Source: Coptis chinensis (lineage: Eukaryota; Streptophyta; Magnoliopsida; Ranunculales; Ranunculaceae). Taken from it: 64,000 nucleotides of DNA. The translations under genes were made by a program, and so were the position numbers. Positions 37,298 to 48,252 of this stretch are shown piece after piece. The number at the start of each line of letters is the position of its first letter. The first letter of the stretch is position 1. Under the pieces are notes generated by a model that saw only the letters and a list, made by a program, of their open reading frames with translations, did not search any database and had not been told where the DNA came from. The DNA is taken from NCBI GenBank assembly GCA_015680905.1, contig CM027384.1, positions 71,519,501 to 71,583,500 on the forward strand, in the 5' to 3' direction.

Positions 37298-38765
37298 TGA
37301 TAACCCGTAAAAACTCAACTAGATTACTCTAACATTATTCTTACGATATCAATTATTTATTTCCTACTCTCACATATAGATTTATACAATATATAGAGTA
37401 CGGAATCGTTCCACTCCTAAACTACTAAGATATAAAGAAATCAATTAATCAACACAAGGGAACAATGGTGAGAGCAATATTTATAGAGATGAGTTTACAC
37501 TATGAAACTAATTATATGAATTTACTTATAATAATTTAACTAAGCAATTGAATATGAATTGAATAAAATATAGAGAAGAATATGGAGAAGAGATTAGAGG
37601 GATTTGATTTCACTTAAATAAATTCCTAATATGCTAGTATAGATTATTGCAATCATAACCAATTAAGATTAATTGTGATCCCTAATTATTCATGGCAATC
37701 TCTGCCAACTAATAATTAGTATGTGAAGAAGTTCAACCCATTCTCATGGTGAATCAACTAACCTACTAGAGTGAACTCTTAAATGCAATAATTCTAACTA
37801 ACACATCAAGTCTTCACCCAAGCTTCATCAAACCCCTTTAATGGAGGTTTAGTTAGAATTCATTAGACTATCATTAACATATGAATAATAAGAAAACATA
37901 ATGAAGAACAATAACTTGACTTTTATTAATCTAATGAAGAATTATCAATGATTCAATAACTAAATTAAAAACAAGGTAATAAAACTAATTAATGGAGTCT
38001 AAGCTAATTTATTTTCTAATCTAGGTCTAGCTAATAAATAATATTCATTCTTGTTCTAACAACTAATAAAATTGACAACTAACTAGATTAATCTATAAAA
38101 ACTAATTTAATGAATTAAAACTAATTCTATATTACAAAACTAAATTTTTATGAACTAGAACTAGGTTTTTATCTAGATAGCTTAAGAGCTAAGCTTTTGT
38201 ATCTTGATATAGAAGAGCTAGATCCTCAAATTCGTGCATGGGCTGAGGAGTCATGTTTTGAGCCGAAAAATCGAGCCCAAAACCCAATTTGTTGAATCCA
38301 AGACTTCCCATTCTGGTCGTATTACTGTAGAACGAGTTTTCACTAACTTATACTACTCTGATTGAGTCAAGGTCTAGACCATTGGAAAGAGCTTTCTGAG
38401 CTGGTCATTTTGATATAAAATGGGCCCAAATCCGAGGTCTGAGTCCAAAGATATGGCCTTTTGAAGTTCCGTTGACTTTTCTTCAACTTTCTAATCCGGT
38501 TTGACTTTCACTTAATAGCTTTGATTTGGGCTTTTTAAGGGCTTTTTCTCCCTGAAACTTGGGCTTTCTTCATAGAACTTTCATAGCAATCCCTTTAGCT
38601 CTTTTTAGCGCCTAATTAATTAGTAACGAATTTACATTTATTCAACTCCAAAGCCTTAAATACTCAAAAGCATGTAATTAGTGATAAACCTATATTATTA
38701 ATCACATAATTGGTCTAACAACAATATTGTTAAAGGGTTAAAACTACAATTTTGGGCTCTTATCA
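37298..38765 (-). repeat. 5' LTR of element 3
   Basis: 1468 bases; on the minus strand it runs TGATAAGAGCCCAAAATTG ... GGGTTATCA. Its right boundary touches GAAGA, the second target copy. Related to, but clearly distinct from, the element 2 LTR it is inserted in. Confidence 0.9.
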
Positions 38766-38770
38766 GAAGA

Positions 38771-39484
38771 CTAAGGCATAACTCTTAAGTAATTAGTTTT
38801 AGATACTTAGTTATTATTCTTAGACTTCTTCCCATTAATTAGAACTCTCTTAATTAGCTTTCTCTCTCTCTTTTTAGTATAACCTAATTATTGTTTCTAA
38901 ACCTAGCCTCTATTAATAAAACCAATTCAAGTTAATGATAGTCTAATGAATCTTAGCTAAACCTTCATTAGAGGGATTTGATGAAGCTTTGATGAAGACT
39001 TGATGTGTTAGTTAGGATTATTATTTATTCAAGAGTTTCAATCTAGAGGTTAGTTTATTCACCATGAGAATGGGTTAAACTTCCTCTCATGCTAATTATT
39101 ATTTGGTTAGAGATGTCATGAATAGTTAGGGATCAAATATTTAATCTTTATTGGTTAGGGTTGCAATAATCTATACTAGCATATTAGGAATTAATCAAGG
39201 TGGAATCAAATCCCCCTAATCTCTTCTTCTCATTCACATCTTCTCATTAAATTGCCTTAGTATAATTTATAATATCTTAATTAGTTATTTTTCGCCATAT
39301 TAATATAATTATATTATTGCTCTCATTGATATCGTAGAATTGTTAAAACTATTGAAACTGTTACGTCTAAACAACTAGGAATAGAACGAAATCTTTACTC
39401 CACATATTGCATGATAAACGAGAGTATAACTTTGATATAAGACCTAGAATAGTATAGTTTACTTCTTCCTAGCATAATTAGTTA
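38771..39484 (+). repeat. 3' LTR of element 2, right half
   Basis: Resumes CTAAGGCATAACTC directly after the element 3 target copy and runs parallel to 22641-23370. The final ~30 bases of the LTR are missing. The next DNA belongs to element 4. Confidence 0.8.
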
Positions 39485-40089
39485 CTCCACATCCACATAT
39501 TCATACATATTTTTAACCTAATACGCAAATAATAGTCCATTACCTAGGACATAATAGATAATACATGTGAATCATACAATAGTATATTAATATTAGAACA
39601 TGTTAGCGTTCCATAAGTCCACCAAAGAAAAAGAGACAGACAGCTCGTGCAACCCGCGTTGACCCGAACTCCAAAAGGAATGTGAAGTAGCTGTTGTAGT
39701 TGCAGAAACTTAGGCCCAGCCCTGTAATGAATAAGTCAAGGAGGTGCTGCTATTGAAACAAGAACAAGAACAGAGAATATCAACCAGCGCGCGCGAGGGT
39801 TGGATGGAGGACGCGACTCAGGTATCGCACATGCGCAGTAATCATTCGTAATAGGCTAAAATTTTCCCAAAAGTCTTATGTCATGGTGTTGATTAGGCTC
39901 CAGGTTTTAACTTTTGGAACCTATAAGTGCAACCAAAAATCAATATTCGGATCAGTACCAAAACGCTGGAAAATTCAAAAACGAAGAAAAAAAACGCAAG
40001 AAAATAAAATAAAGAAAAGGTAGGAGATTGGGGGGGTTACCCCTTTGAGCAATTCCAGCTTGGAAGGGAAGATCCTTTGGTCCTTAGGA

Positions 40090-40105
40090 CGGCAGCAGCG
40101 CAATT
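40090..40105 (-). promoter_or_regulatory. primer-binding-like site of element 4
   Basis: The minus strand reads TTGCGCTGCTGCCG next to the LTR end, agreeing with TGGCGCCGTTGCCG at most positions. This fixes the left LTR boundary. Confidence 0.5.
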
Positions 40106-41736
40106 TGATATTAACACTTTGCGGTGTAAAGAATTGAAGTTCCTTATCCGTTTCTGTGCTAACTCAATGATCCCTTACTCACTGTTTTTCGGTTTTTCTA
40201 GTTCGAGTAGGGATTCGTTCCAACCTAAGTTCTATGATACATTACCAAACTTTAGTTTGCTCTTTTAGGAAACTAATGAGTAAAGCTTTTATGTTAATTC
40301 TTGATTTGTTTTACTTCCTAACAGACACTTATCATGCAAGACACGAAAACGGATCAAAGTTGATATTTAACAAGCTAAATAAAGAGAGAAAGAGTAGAGG
40401 CTTATGCTACTCATGCAAGGTCTCACTATATTCCTTCTAGAATCAGATTACTACAATCTCTAATCCATTTTGGGTTCATTAACAAACCCCAAATGGATTA
40501 AGAATCGATCCCTAGCGAGATGAACTCATCTCTTAGTCCATCTTACTAGCATGAGGAGTTGAACTGATATTTCATCTCTGAAATACCATCTCAACTCCTA
40601 GACCCATAAAACATACTCTTGTCAAATAGAGGAATATGAGGTCAAATAGGACACGTGCACGCGACTAACCCAGGCATGAAAAAGATGGCGCACATGAGTC
40701 ATTCTCAACCTCCAGGCCTCAAGTTTGGTCGGACACTACCATTTTGGGGTAGCGTGCTAAATGGATCCTAAGTTCTAAGTAGTTAATCCTACTTCTAAAA
40801 GACATATAAAGATTCTCATATGAGCATCATTAACCCTCCACCTTGGAGGGTTTTAGCTCATGATTATGGGATTAATAGAATACTACAAGTTTATCTATAC
40901 TAATGTAAGAGGGGAAGAAGAAGAATAATAATACACGACTGATTTACCTAAGGAATGTTGAAATTTTATTCAAGAACTAAAAGATTGTTCCACCATTAAA
41001 ATTATTACACTTAAGCACTCCCTTAGCAAAAAAAGAAAATTACATAAAACAAAACATGGAATGAATGCTTTCCTTTTTCATTTACTACATATGAAAGCAT
41101 TCATTTCTCAATCCCACGTGATACCACCTCCCATATTAACTTCCCTCTTATCTAAAAACCGAAGCAACTTGACACCTTGCATTTTTTTCACTATTAGCAC
41201 CTAAATCCATCTAACTCCATTAATGTCATGCACACTTTGTGCCAATTATTTGCACATTTTGTTTTGACCTGCATGATGACTCATCAAATCTTATGGGCCC
41301 ACATAGTCTGTCCACGTGATGTGTCCAGTGGCGGGCCGGTCTTTTGGCATTTTTTCAACTTCCCACCTTTGTGAAGAGTTTGTCGCACTGATCGTCTGAA
41401 CAACTCACTTGCCGAATTCGGAGTCCTGGTTCAAGAGATATGAGCTCTGGACGGTTGATGCTTTTGTGCACGTAATCCCGTTTCTGACTTGATTTTGTCC
41501 CGTTTGAGTCTTTGGCCTTTAGTCCGGCTTTGTTGGGCTTCACATGGGCTTAATCGGAAAGCTTTACGTATACTCACTAATATGTGCTTAAATACTAGCT
41601 TTATCATCATTTTTACGTTGGTTGCGCAAACCTGCAAAAGCACGAAAATACGATTATTTTATGATTATTAAACATATAATTAACCAAAATATTACGTCTC
41701 TACGGGGTTTTATAATACAGTTTTGGGTGTTTATCA
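40106..41736 (-). repeat. LTR of element 4, related to the element 1 LTR
   Basis: On the minus strand it begins TGATAAACACCCAAAACTG and shares GTTTAATAATCAT, GCTTTTGCAGGTTT and GTGGACA-type words in order with the element 1 LTR (17371-17520). It is the same broad family, well diverged. Confidence 0.7.
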
Positions 41737-43780
41737 GCTACTTTTGAAGAATCTGACAATATGAAGGATATTCTTTTTAAATATTGCCAAGCTTCTGGTT
41801 AAGCCATCAACTGGAACAAGTCCAGTATTTTCTTTAGCTCAAATGTTCACCCCAAACACCAAAAGAAGCTTAGGAAATTTTGGAAGGTTAGAGTTTTTAA
41901 TGATAAAAAAAAGTATCTGGGTGTCCCCATCCTCATAGTTGGTAAGAAGAGTGTTTGCTTTGACTACATTATTGATAAAGTACAAAAGAAAATGGTAGGA
42001 TGGAAGGCAAAAATCTTATCACAAGTAGGAAGATTTGTCTTTATCAAATCAGTGGCTCAAGCAGTACCTATTTATGTCATGAGCAAATACAAGTTGCCAC
42101 TCAAGACTTGTGATCAACTGGATAAGATGGGTAGAGAGTTTTGGTGTCATGTCACTACAAAGTTAAAAGCTTATCATACCTTAAGTTGGAAGCATATTGC
42201 CACTCATAAAACCATGGGAGGGCTACGTTTTAGATCTTCAAGAAACATGAACTCAGCTCTTTTAGCTAAACACATGTGGAGATTATTATCAGACAATACC
42301 TCCTCTTGGGTCTGCTTTTTCAAATCGGTTTATATGAAGTGGTGACAGCATAAGGATGTTTACCAGTTACCAAGGGATTGCTCTTTCTTCTGGAGGGGCA
42401 TTTGTAAACATCTTTAGTTTATCCATGATTACTCTCTTTGGGCAGTAGGGGATGGTACCTCTATCTCCATTCTTACTGACCCATGGCGCTCTTTAAGCAA
42501 CAGATCCTTTCTTATGTTGGACCATCACTATAAGCCTAATCTCTTTGATGTTAAGGTCAACCATCTTTTTTTTCCAGGATCAAACTCTTGGGATTTGAAT
42601 AGGGTAGGAGAGTTGTTTCCTACCCCCAATCTAGAACCTCATTACTTCAATCACCATTAAACCTGAAGTCACCAGAGATAGGCTTATTTGGTTGGGTACA
42701 AAGAAGGAATCTTCTCTGTTAAGTCTGCTCATTTTATGTTTTGTTTGCTTGAAGACCATGGACAAAGCTCCACTTTAAACCCTAGTACCCTGAAGATGAT
42801 ATGGAATTGGAAAGTGGAAGATAAGATACAATTGTTTCTCTAGAAAATGTATAGGTATATAGTCTACCTACATGGGAATGTCTGATAAAAAGGAAGTTTA
42901 AAGGGGATGCAACTTGTGTTTTATGTGGGAAAGCTTTGGAAACAGATACTCATATGTTTATACACTGTGAATGGACCAGAATGATCTGGTTTGTATCATT
43001 AGCCTCTCTCAGATTGGATGATCTAAATATAGGATCTTGTAGGACTTTTATAGACAATCTAATGGAGTGGTATTATTGCTCTAATGAGGATAGAAAATAG
43101 GAATCTCTATTTTGATGTTATCTGTTATATGGCATTTGGTGTCATGGAACCAAAGTCATAATGGAAGGGATTGACATATCATGTCAGTCCATTTGGAAAG
43201 ATGCCTTGCATCAATGGCATTCATGCATCAAAGCATTTGAAGTTTCTGAGGACTCTGATAACTCTATGGCCCCTGTTACTGATATTGAAACTCAATTGGA
43301 TATATGGCCTAAGATATTTTTTGATGCATCTTACAATAGGTTGTTGAAGACTACTACAGCTGGAGCTTGTTGTTATGTTGAAGATGGGATTAGGATAGCT
43401 GTTGCATATTCCCAGTTTCAGGCTACCAGTGCTGAGCAAGCAGAATTTTGTGCAGCAGAAGTGGCTTTGAAATTGGCTAATAGACTGGAGTTGTCAGAGG
43501 TCCAAATTCAAGGAGACAACAAATCTCTAGTCACTGCTTTCACAGAAGGATCCTCACCCACAGATTGGAACTGTCAACCAATTTCGTTATCTATTCAGAA
43601 CCTTAATGTAATCCTTCCTACTTTAGCAATGCATGTTTGATTATTGAAATGCCTATTATTGAAATCTTGAGCTGCGCAGGATTACAGTTTAGTTCTTCCA
43701 GAAAAAACTACATACAGGGAAGTGGAATGTATACAGGTAAGTCGACTGCTTCCTTGTATATGTTGGTTAACATATCATAT
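41737..43780 (+). mobile_element. L1-type LINE, 5'-truncated, ORF2 remnant
   Basis: The + strand holds the second half of a plant L1 ORF2. Around 41915 KYLGVPI begins the 'reverse transcriptase-related' segment, followed by MVGWKAKILSQVGRFVFIKS and VPIYVMSKYKLP. A zinc-binding segment (RVT zinc finger) at 42915-42975 reads CVLCGKALETDTH then HC. An RNase H domain at 43300-43600 has FFDAS, AEFCAAE and QGDNKSL. The catalytic palm motifs are missing, as the 5' part stops where element 4 begins. In-frame stops lie near 41800, 42345 and 42415, with frame changes after 42600. No poly(A) tail is seen, since the LTR fragment at 43781 follows. Confidence 0.85.
43161..43640 (+). pseudogene. RNase H domain of the LINE
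   Basis: The longest open piece of the LINE, 159 codons. It fits the RVT_3 RNase H family found at the end of plant L1 ORF2: an Asp in FFDAS (~residue 54), a Glu in AEFCAAE (~95) and an Asp in QGDNKSL (~118). It lies downstream of the zinc segment in the expected order, but in a different frame. The role would be removal of RNA during reverse transcription. It is dead as part of a broken ORF2. Confidence 0.75.
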
Positions 43781-44812
43781 TGATAATTGTAAATTCAATA
43801 TTTTACCCTCCTTTATGCTAAATAACACTAGGAAGAAGTAACTAGACTATTCTTACTTTTGAATCAAAGTTCTACTCTCAATAAATCATACAATATAACT
43901 AGCATAAAGAATTCGTTCCACTCCTAATTGCTTAGACAACGTTTATCTTAATTCAAAATGTGACAAACAATTTAACAACGTGAGAGTAATGATTTCTAAA
44001 TAGAACTAATTATGGAGAAAATTAATTTGAATCTATTCTAAATTAAACTAAGGCAATTAAATATGAACTTGTGAATATGAAGAAGGAATTAGAGAGATTT
44101 GAATCCACCTTGATTTATACCTAACATGCTAGCATAGTGTTTGTTGCAAACCCTAATCTTTACGTTCAAACACAAGGTTCAAACATAAAGATTAGACCTT
44201 TAATGATCACTAATTACTTATGATATCTCTAGTCATATAATAATTAGCATGAGAGGGAGTTTAAACCCATTCTCATGCGGATTAATTATCCTCTAGCCTA
44301 GGTTAATTCTGCTTATGTCTAAATAGAGAAACATAGGCTTGAAGCGTTTTTAGCAACTACTCTACACTAATATCCTCATCAAAACTTCAATCAAACCCCT
44401 ATAATAGAGGTTTAGCTATGATTCATTAGACTATCATACAAATAAGAATGAGAAGAAGACATAGTAATAATAAGAAATTGTATTAAACTAAGAACTGCAA
44501 GTGTTTTAATGGTGTTTAAGGCTAGAAAACATAAAACCTAAATTATTCTAAACTATGGGGAAGAGGTAGGAGAGAGTGCTAGAATTTTGCCTTCATTCTC
44601 TTTATATAGGAGAGGATTAGGTTTACAATATCATGCATGGGCTTTGGAACTGTGTTTTGGGCCACTAAATCAAGCCCAAAACCTAATTACTTAAGTCCAA
44701 AAAGGGTTTCTCTACTAGAATTTATTGGAATACCCTTTTTGTCCCCAACTCTGATTGGGTCAAAGCCTGGACCATTAAAAATCTCTTTCCGAGCTGGTCG
44801 TTTTGACATATA
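43781..44812 (-). repeat. LTR fragment of the element 2/3 family, cut by a CACTA element
   Basis: Begins TGATAATTG at 43781. In reverse complement it follows the element 2 LTR, including TATATAAAGAG (about 44596-44606) and the GCCCATGCATGATATT block. It stops at 44812, where CACTACTAAAAAAAC begins. The missing start of this LTR should lie beyond the right end of the window. No primer site is seen to its left, so a solo LTR is possible. Confidence 0.75.
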
Positions 44813-45190
44813 ACACTACTAAAAAAACAAGTTTTCACCGCGGTCAGAATTGGTGGCTAAAAGTATAAATTTCATGGAAAGAAGCGTTTTGCCACAGGAA
44901 AACATTTAGCCATGCCCGAGGTAGTACAAGGTGTGGAAAGAAGTTTTTTGCCACGACATTGTGCCACCACGGCAAAAGAGTAGACATGTTGCCGCGGTCA
45001 TGCCGCTGCTAAATGTTTATTAAATTTGAATTAATTATTTCATTTTTAAATATCAAAATACATTTTGTCGCAGTGGTGGCCGCTACAAAAGGATGCCTAA
45101 TTGCCACGACAGACCACGGCAAGAAATGTTGCTTCAATTACTCACTAAATTTGTTTTGCAGCAACTGGCCACAGCAAGACGTGTTGCTTC
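44813..45190. repeat. terminal and subterminal repeats of the outer CACTA
   Basis: The CACTA end is followed by at least six copies of a TTGCCACGAC/GCCACGGCAA/TTGCCGCGGTC-like word in both directions. These are the expected transposase-binding repeats. The 3-bp target copy would be TAA or ATA on the left. The right side is out of view. Confidence 0.75.
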
Positions 45191-46618
45191 ACTTTCTTTT
45201 CCCTTTTTTTTTTTTTTTTGCAACAATTAGCTTTTTATTTTATTTTATTTTTTGAAACAAAATTTAGCATAAACAAACCAGACTATACCAACATAAAATT
45301 ACAATAGTGAATACAAAGTCAAATTTCATTCCACATTGAAACAAGTAATTATGAAATATACTATATAATATAAACCAACAATTTTTTACTTATATTCTTA
45401 AGAGTAATTAGTCTAGCAAAAAAAAATAAAAACCACAAAATAACTTCACTAAAAATCCATCCTGAAGTACAAAAGTCAACCAAGTACAACCCTAGCTACT
45501 ATATATCCAGCCAATAGTACGTTTGGACCAAAATAAAAAATAAAAAAAATAAAAAAAAAAAAAATAAAAAAAAAAATCCTCGTGATGTCGAAACTGATCG
45601 TGCATATGCATCCCTACAATATTTAGCCCAGCCTCCTCGATCATCAATTCTGCAAAAACAAAAGGGATACACATGAAAGAAGGGAAATTAACCATCTGTT
45701 AGACAATTAAATGGAAGAAGAAAATTAACTTTCGAAATGTCTATTAAACAAAGTTCTGTAGATTAGTGGTTTACAAGGCACAAGTAGAAAAGAAACATCC
45801 ATAGACAAGAAAGCATGTTTACATACCTGACTGATACCGCCTTCGCAAAATTGGCCATTTGTTACCATATATCTTCTGAGCCTACACATACCAATCAATG
45901 ATTAGATTGTAACCATGTCCAACATGTATCAAGCCATGAACAGAAAAATAATAATAATAAGATATATAAACTAGTGGCTTTAGCTCATATTCCCTTTCTT
46001 TGCTCGAGAGGATTTGGTCCCCTATACAAAGCTTACATTAGAACCAACACACATTCTGAATGATAATCAATAGGGTGATATCAGGTGCAAAATGAAGAAA
46101 TGAATTTCTCAAAATTCAGATATGCTGGCCAAAAAAATAATGCCCCAGTTTAACTTCTATATATTCAAATTTCAAAAATGCATCCACTAGAAGGCAAAAA
46201 AACATAGGCATCACATATGAAAAAAGAATTTGAATTACCAATAATTAAGTCGAGACATAAGAGGATTATTCTAACGTCTCTAAACAGTCCAAGTCGTCCG
46301 ACAAAATAAGACCGAAAATTGAACTGGAAGGTAATTTAGAGCCAGTGATATTAAAGAACGAGCAAACGCAGCACCATAAAGGAGAATGAGTACAACAGTC
46401 AATCCATGTCATCTAAACCCAGCAAAACAAGTTTTATACCAAATTAATGAATACGTACATCAATGGGAATTAAGACATATGAGTTGAGGCAATCAAAGAT
46501 TCTAGAATAATTTTGAGGTAAATACATTGTAAACTAATTAACTACTGACAAAATATAGTGATCATGATAATAAGAAGGTAGTGATCATGATAAAGAGCTA
46601 CTTACCTTAAAGAGTTAA
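45191..46618 (-). other. outer CACTA interior, possible captured exon
   Basis: Mostly AT-rich with A/T runs (45200-45260, 45530-45575). On the minus strand a 60-70-base stretch near 45895-45830 has an AG acceptor, a GTATG donor, and the open reading AQKIYGNKWPILRRRYQSG. It could be a captured or transposon exon. I do not recognise the protein. Confidence 0.3.
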
Positions 46619-46745
46619 CACTAGGTGAAAATATGGGTTTTTTTACTCCTGGCCCGGGTAGGAACTGACGGGTACTAATCGTCAAGAATATAGTTGACGG
46701 GTTTTTTATGAAATTGATGGTCCATAACCGTCAAACAAAAAATCG
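46619..46745. repeat. left end of the inner CACTA
   Basis: CACTAGGTGAAAATA followed by TGACGGG and CCGTCAA words near 46665, 46693 and 46726. Confidence 0.85.
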
Positions 46746-47378
46746 ACCGACCAAGCTTGTCAAAAAAATTTCCCCGAAATCCCAACCCAAAGCGCGAATA
46801 GCTTCCCCTCAAAATTTTCGCTCTTTTCCAATTTTCTCTCTTTCCACGAATACCTTCCCCCCAAATTTTCGCTCTTTTCCAATTTTCACCAAAACTCGCT
46901 GTCATATATAACAAATTCTGCGAAAGCTAACAATTTCATCTCTACATTTTCAATTTTAATTCTTAGAATTTACTAAACGGGAAAGGGGTTAGGAGGCTTT
47001 GTTTCTCTTATCCAAACATGATTCTCCCCATTACAAGTTGAAGGTGATGTACAAGCTTTTATCATGCAATTAAAGATTGGGGATTACTGGATGTGTTGTT
47101 GGGCAGGAAGCGGAATTAAAGGTAACCTACCATGGGGTTTTACTGACTAGGTATCTAGTTCACTGGAATTTTATATCTGTTTGTTTTGATTCAATTCAGG
47201 TAGATGGTGCCATGGGGTTTTGCTTTGTTTGAAGGTAATGTCTAATTTTTGAAATTGTTAATTAGTTATATATGTTACTATAACTTGGAGTTTTTTCGCT
47301 TTTTATCCTTTTGTTTGCTTTTGAGATTCATTTGATGTATTATGTTGTATCAAGCTAACATTTTGGTTTGAATGTTAG
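46746..47378 (+). other. inner CACTA, unrecognised interior
   Basis: No recognisable gene. A possible exon ends near 47120 (reading KDWGLLDVLLGRK before a GTAAC donor), which could be a further captured fragment. Confidence 0.3.
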
Positions 47379-47852
47379 AATCCTGGAAGTGTTACTCCTG
47401 CCGCAAACTCAAGGCTTTAACCTCTCTCTCCCGTTCAATGTGGTGCAACAGTTGATATTCCTCTTGATTCTTCAAAGGTGAAATAAATTTCAGGACATCA
47501 AATTACCATATTAGGATGCCCTATTTAAGCTTTAACCTGAACTCATCATATGGTACTTGTTTTGAATTAGGATATCAAAAAGAAGGAGAAGGAACTCCAA
47601 TTCAAGCAGGCTGAATTGAAGAAACGGGAGTAGGTATCTTCTGCTTTTGCTTTAGATTTGTATAAGCATGTGCATGTCGACCTTGGATATCTGTGTGCTA
47701 CATTAGACTAGGTAGTTGATGCCATACATAGAAGAGTATTAACTTTTCATTTTTTGTGATTGTCTTTGCCTTCAGTTAAAAATTAATCTGTTGGTTGCAT
47801 TTTTTAAATGGCATTAAGGAACTAAAGCAGAGAGAAGATGCTGTAGCACGAG
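47379..47852 (+). pseudogene. captured SCAMP gene fragment, three exons with introns
   Basis: Exon-like pieces at 47379-47477 (NPGSVTPAANSRL, then ATVDIPLDSSK), 47571-47633 (DIKKKEKELQFKQAELKKRE) and 47819-47852 (ELKQREDAVARG) match, in order, the cytoplasmic N-terminal coiled coil of plant secretory carrier membrane proteins. Each piece is bounded by AG and GT and separated by introns, so genomic DNA and not mRNA was captured. The membrane domain is absent. A TAA lies in exon 1, and a TAG ends the second piece where the family has Gln. SCAMPs act in vesicle trafficking; this copy cannot. Confidence 0.75.
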
Positions 47853-48145
47853 GTATTTCCATATGAAACATCATTGTTTTAGAGTTTTAGCTTATGCTCA
47901 TTGGAGTATATTTCTAAGTAGTTATAAATGTGTGCTAATTAGTGTCTGTGTAATTTTGTAGTTTTTGGTGGTTCCTGGTAATTTTTAGAAGCAACCACTA
48001 TACATATTCTTGTTTGGTTTTTGAGCATGAATTTCATGAAGTGTTTCTTATAGATTTTTATTCTGAATGACCATGACGATTACATGTGTTGCTCTTTCGT
48101 TGCACAATCTTTGGATTGAAGTTGCTTTTGTTATTCTCTTTTCAG

Positions 48146-48252
48146 GGGTGCTTTCTGTTTGTGTAAGGTCATTTGCAATCTCACAAAATCTTTGCTACCA
48201 TTGCCAAAGAAATATCATGGTCTAACTGATATAGATAAGTGTTACCGACAAT
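48146..48252 (+). pseudogene. captured lysyl-tRNA synthetase exon fragment
   Basis: After a TTTTCAG acceptor the frame reads NLTKSLLPLPKKYHGLTDID and then KCYRQW, ending at a GTGAG donor. Bacterial-type and plant organellar LysRS have this linker between the anticodon-binding and catalytic domains (LPLPxKYHGLTDxxxRYRQR). The Arg after YRQ is replaced by Trp at the exon end. Only this one exon is recognised, and its first bases are altered. The enzyme charges tRNA-Lys; this piece is non-functional. Confidence 0.7.

Larger units (their letters stand above)
30510..38765 (-). mobile_element. element 3: non-autonomous gypsy-type LTR element nested in element 2
   Basis: 8256 bases, read on the minus strand: 5' LTR 38765-37298, primer site, long leader, an open gag-like ORF, a second family ORF, the 3' module, and a shortened 3' LTR (31020-30510). 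No protease, reverse transcriptase or integrase. Over ~510 shared LTR bases I counted about a dozen differences, so it is much younger than element 2, in line with being nested in it. At roughly 2-3% divergence this points to around a million years, very roughly. It is broken in a few places, chiefly at its 3' end and in the second ORF. Confidence 0.85.
22079..39484 (+). mobile_element. element 2: non-autonomous gypsy-type LTR element, broken, with nested inserts
   Basis: It starts at TGATAAAAGCCCAAAAC, has a tRNA-type primer site after its 5' LTR, and ends in a 3' LTR whose two halves (29947-30509 and 38771-39484) are separated by element 3. No protease, reverse transcriptase or integrase was found inside, so it would depend on a helper. 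Its 3' module matches element 1. By eye the first ~560 bases of its two LTRs differ at roughly one base in ten, so it is old. It is broken in several places and its extreme right end is missing. Confidence 0.75.
39485..41736 (-). mobile_element. element 4: truncated gypsy-type element, LTR plus leader
   Basis: On the minus strand: an LTR (41736-40106), a primer-site-like sequence, and about 600 bases of leader ending at 39485, where it meets element 2. The leader has GC words (CGCGCGCGAG near 39787) but no ORF. The rest of the element is gone. Confidence 0.65.

Noticed and set aside
45492-45695. Phe/Tyr-rich minus-strand frame
   Set aside because: Half of it is translation of an A-rich run at 45530-45575.
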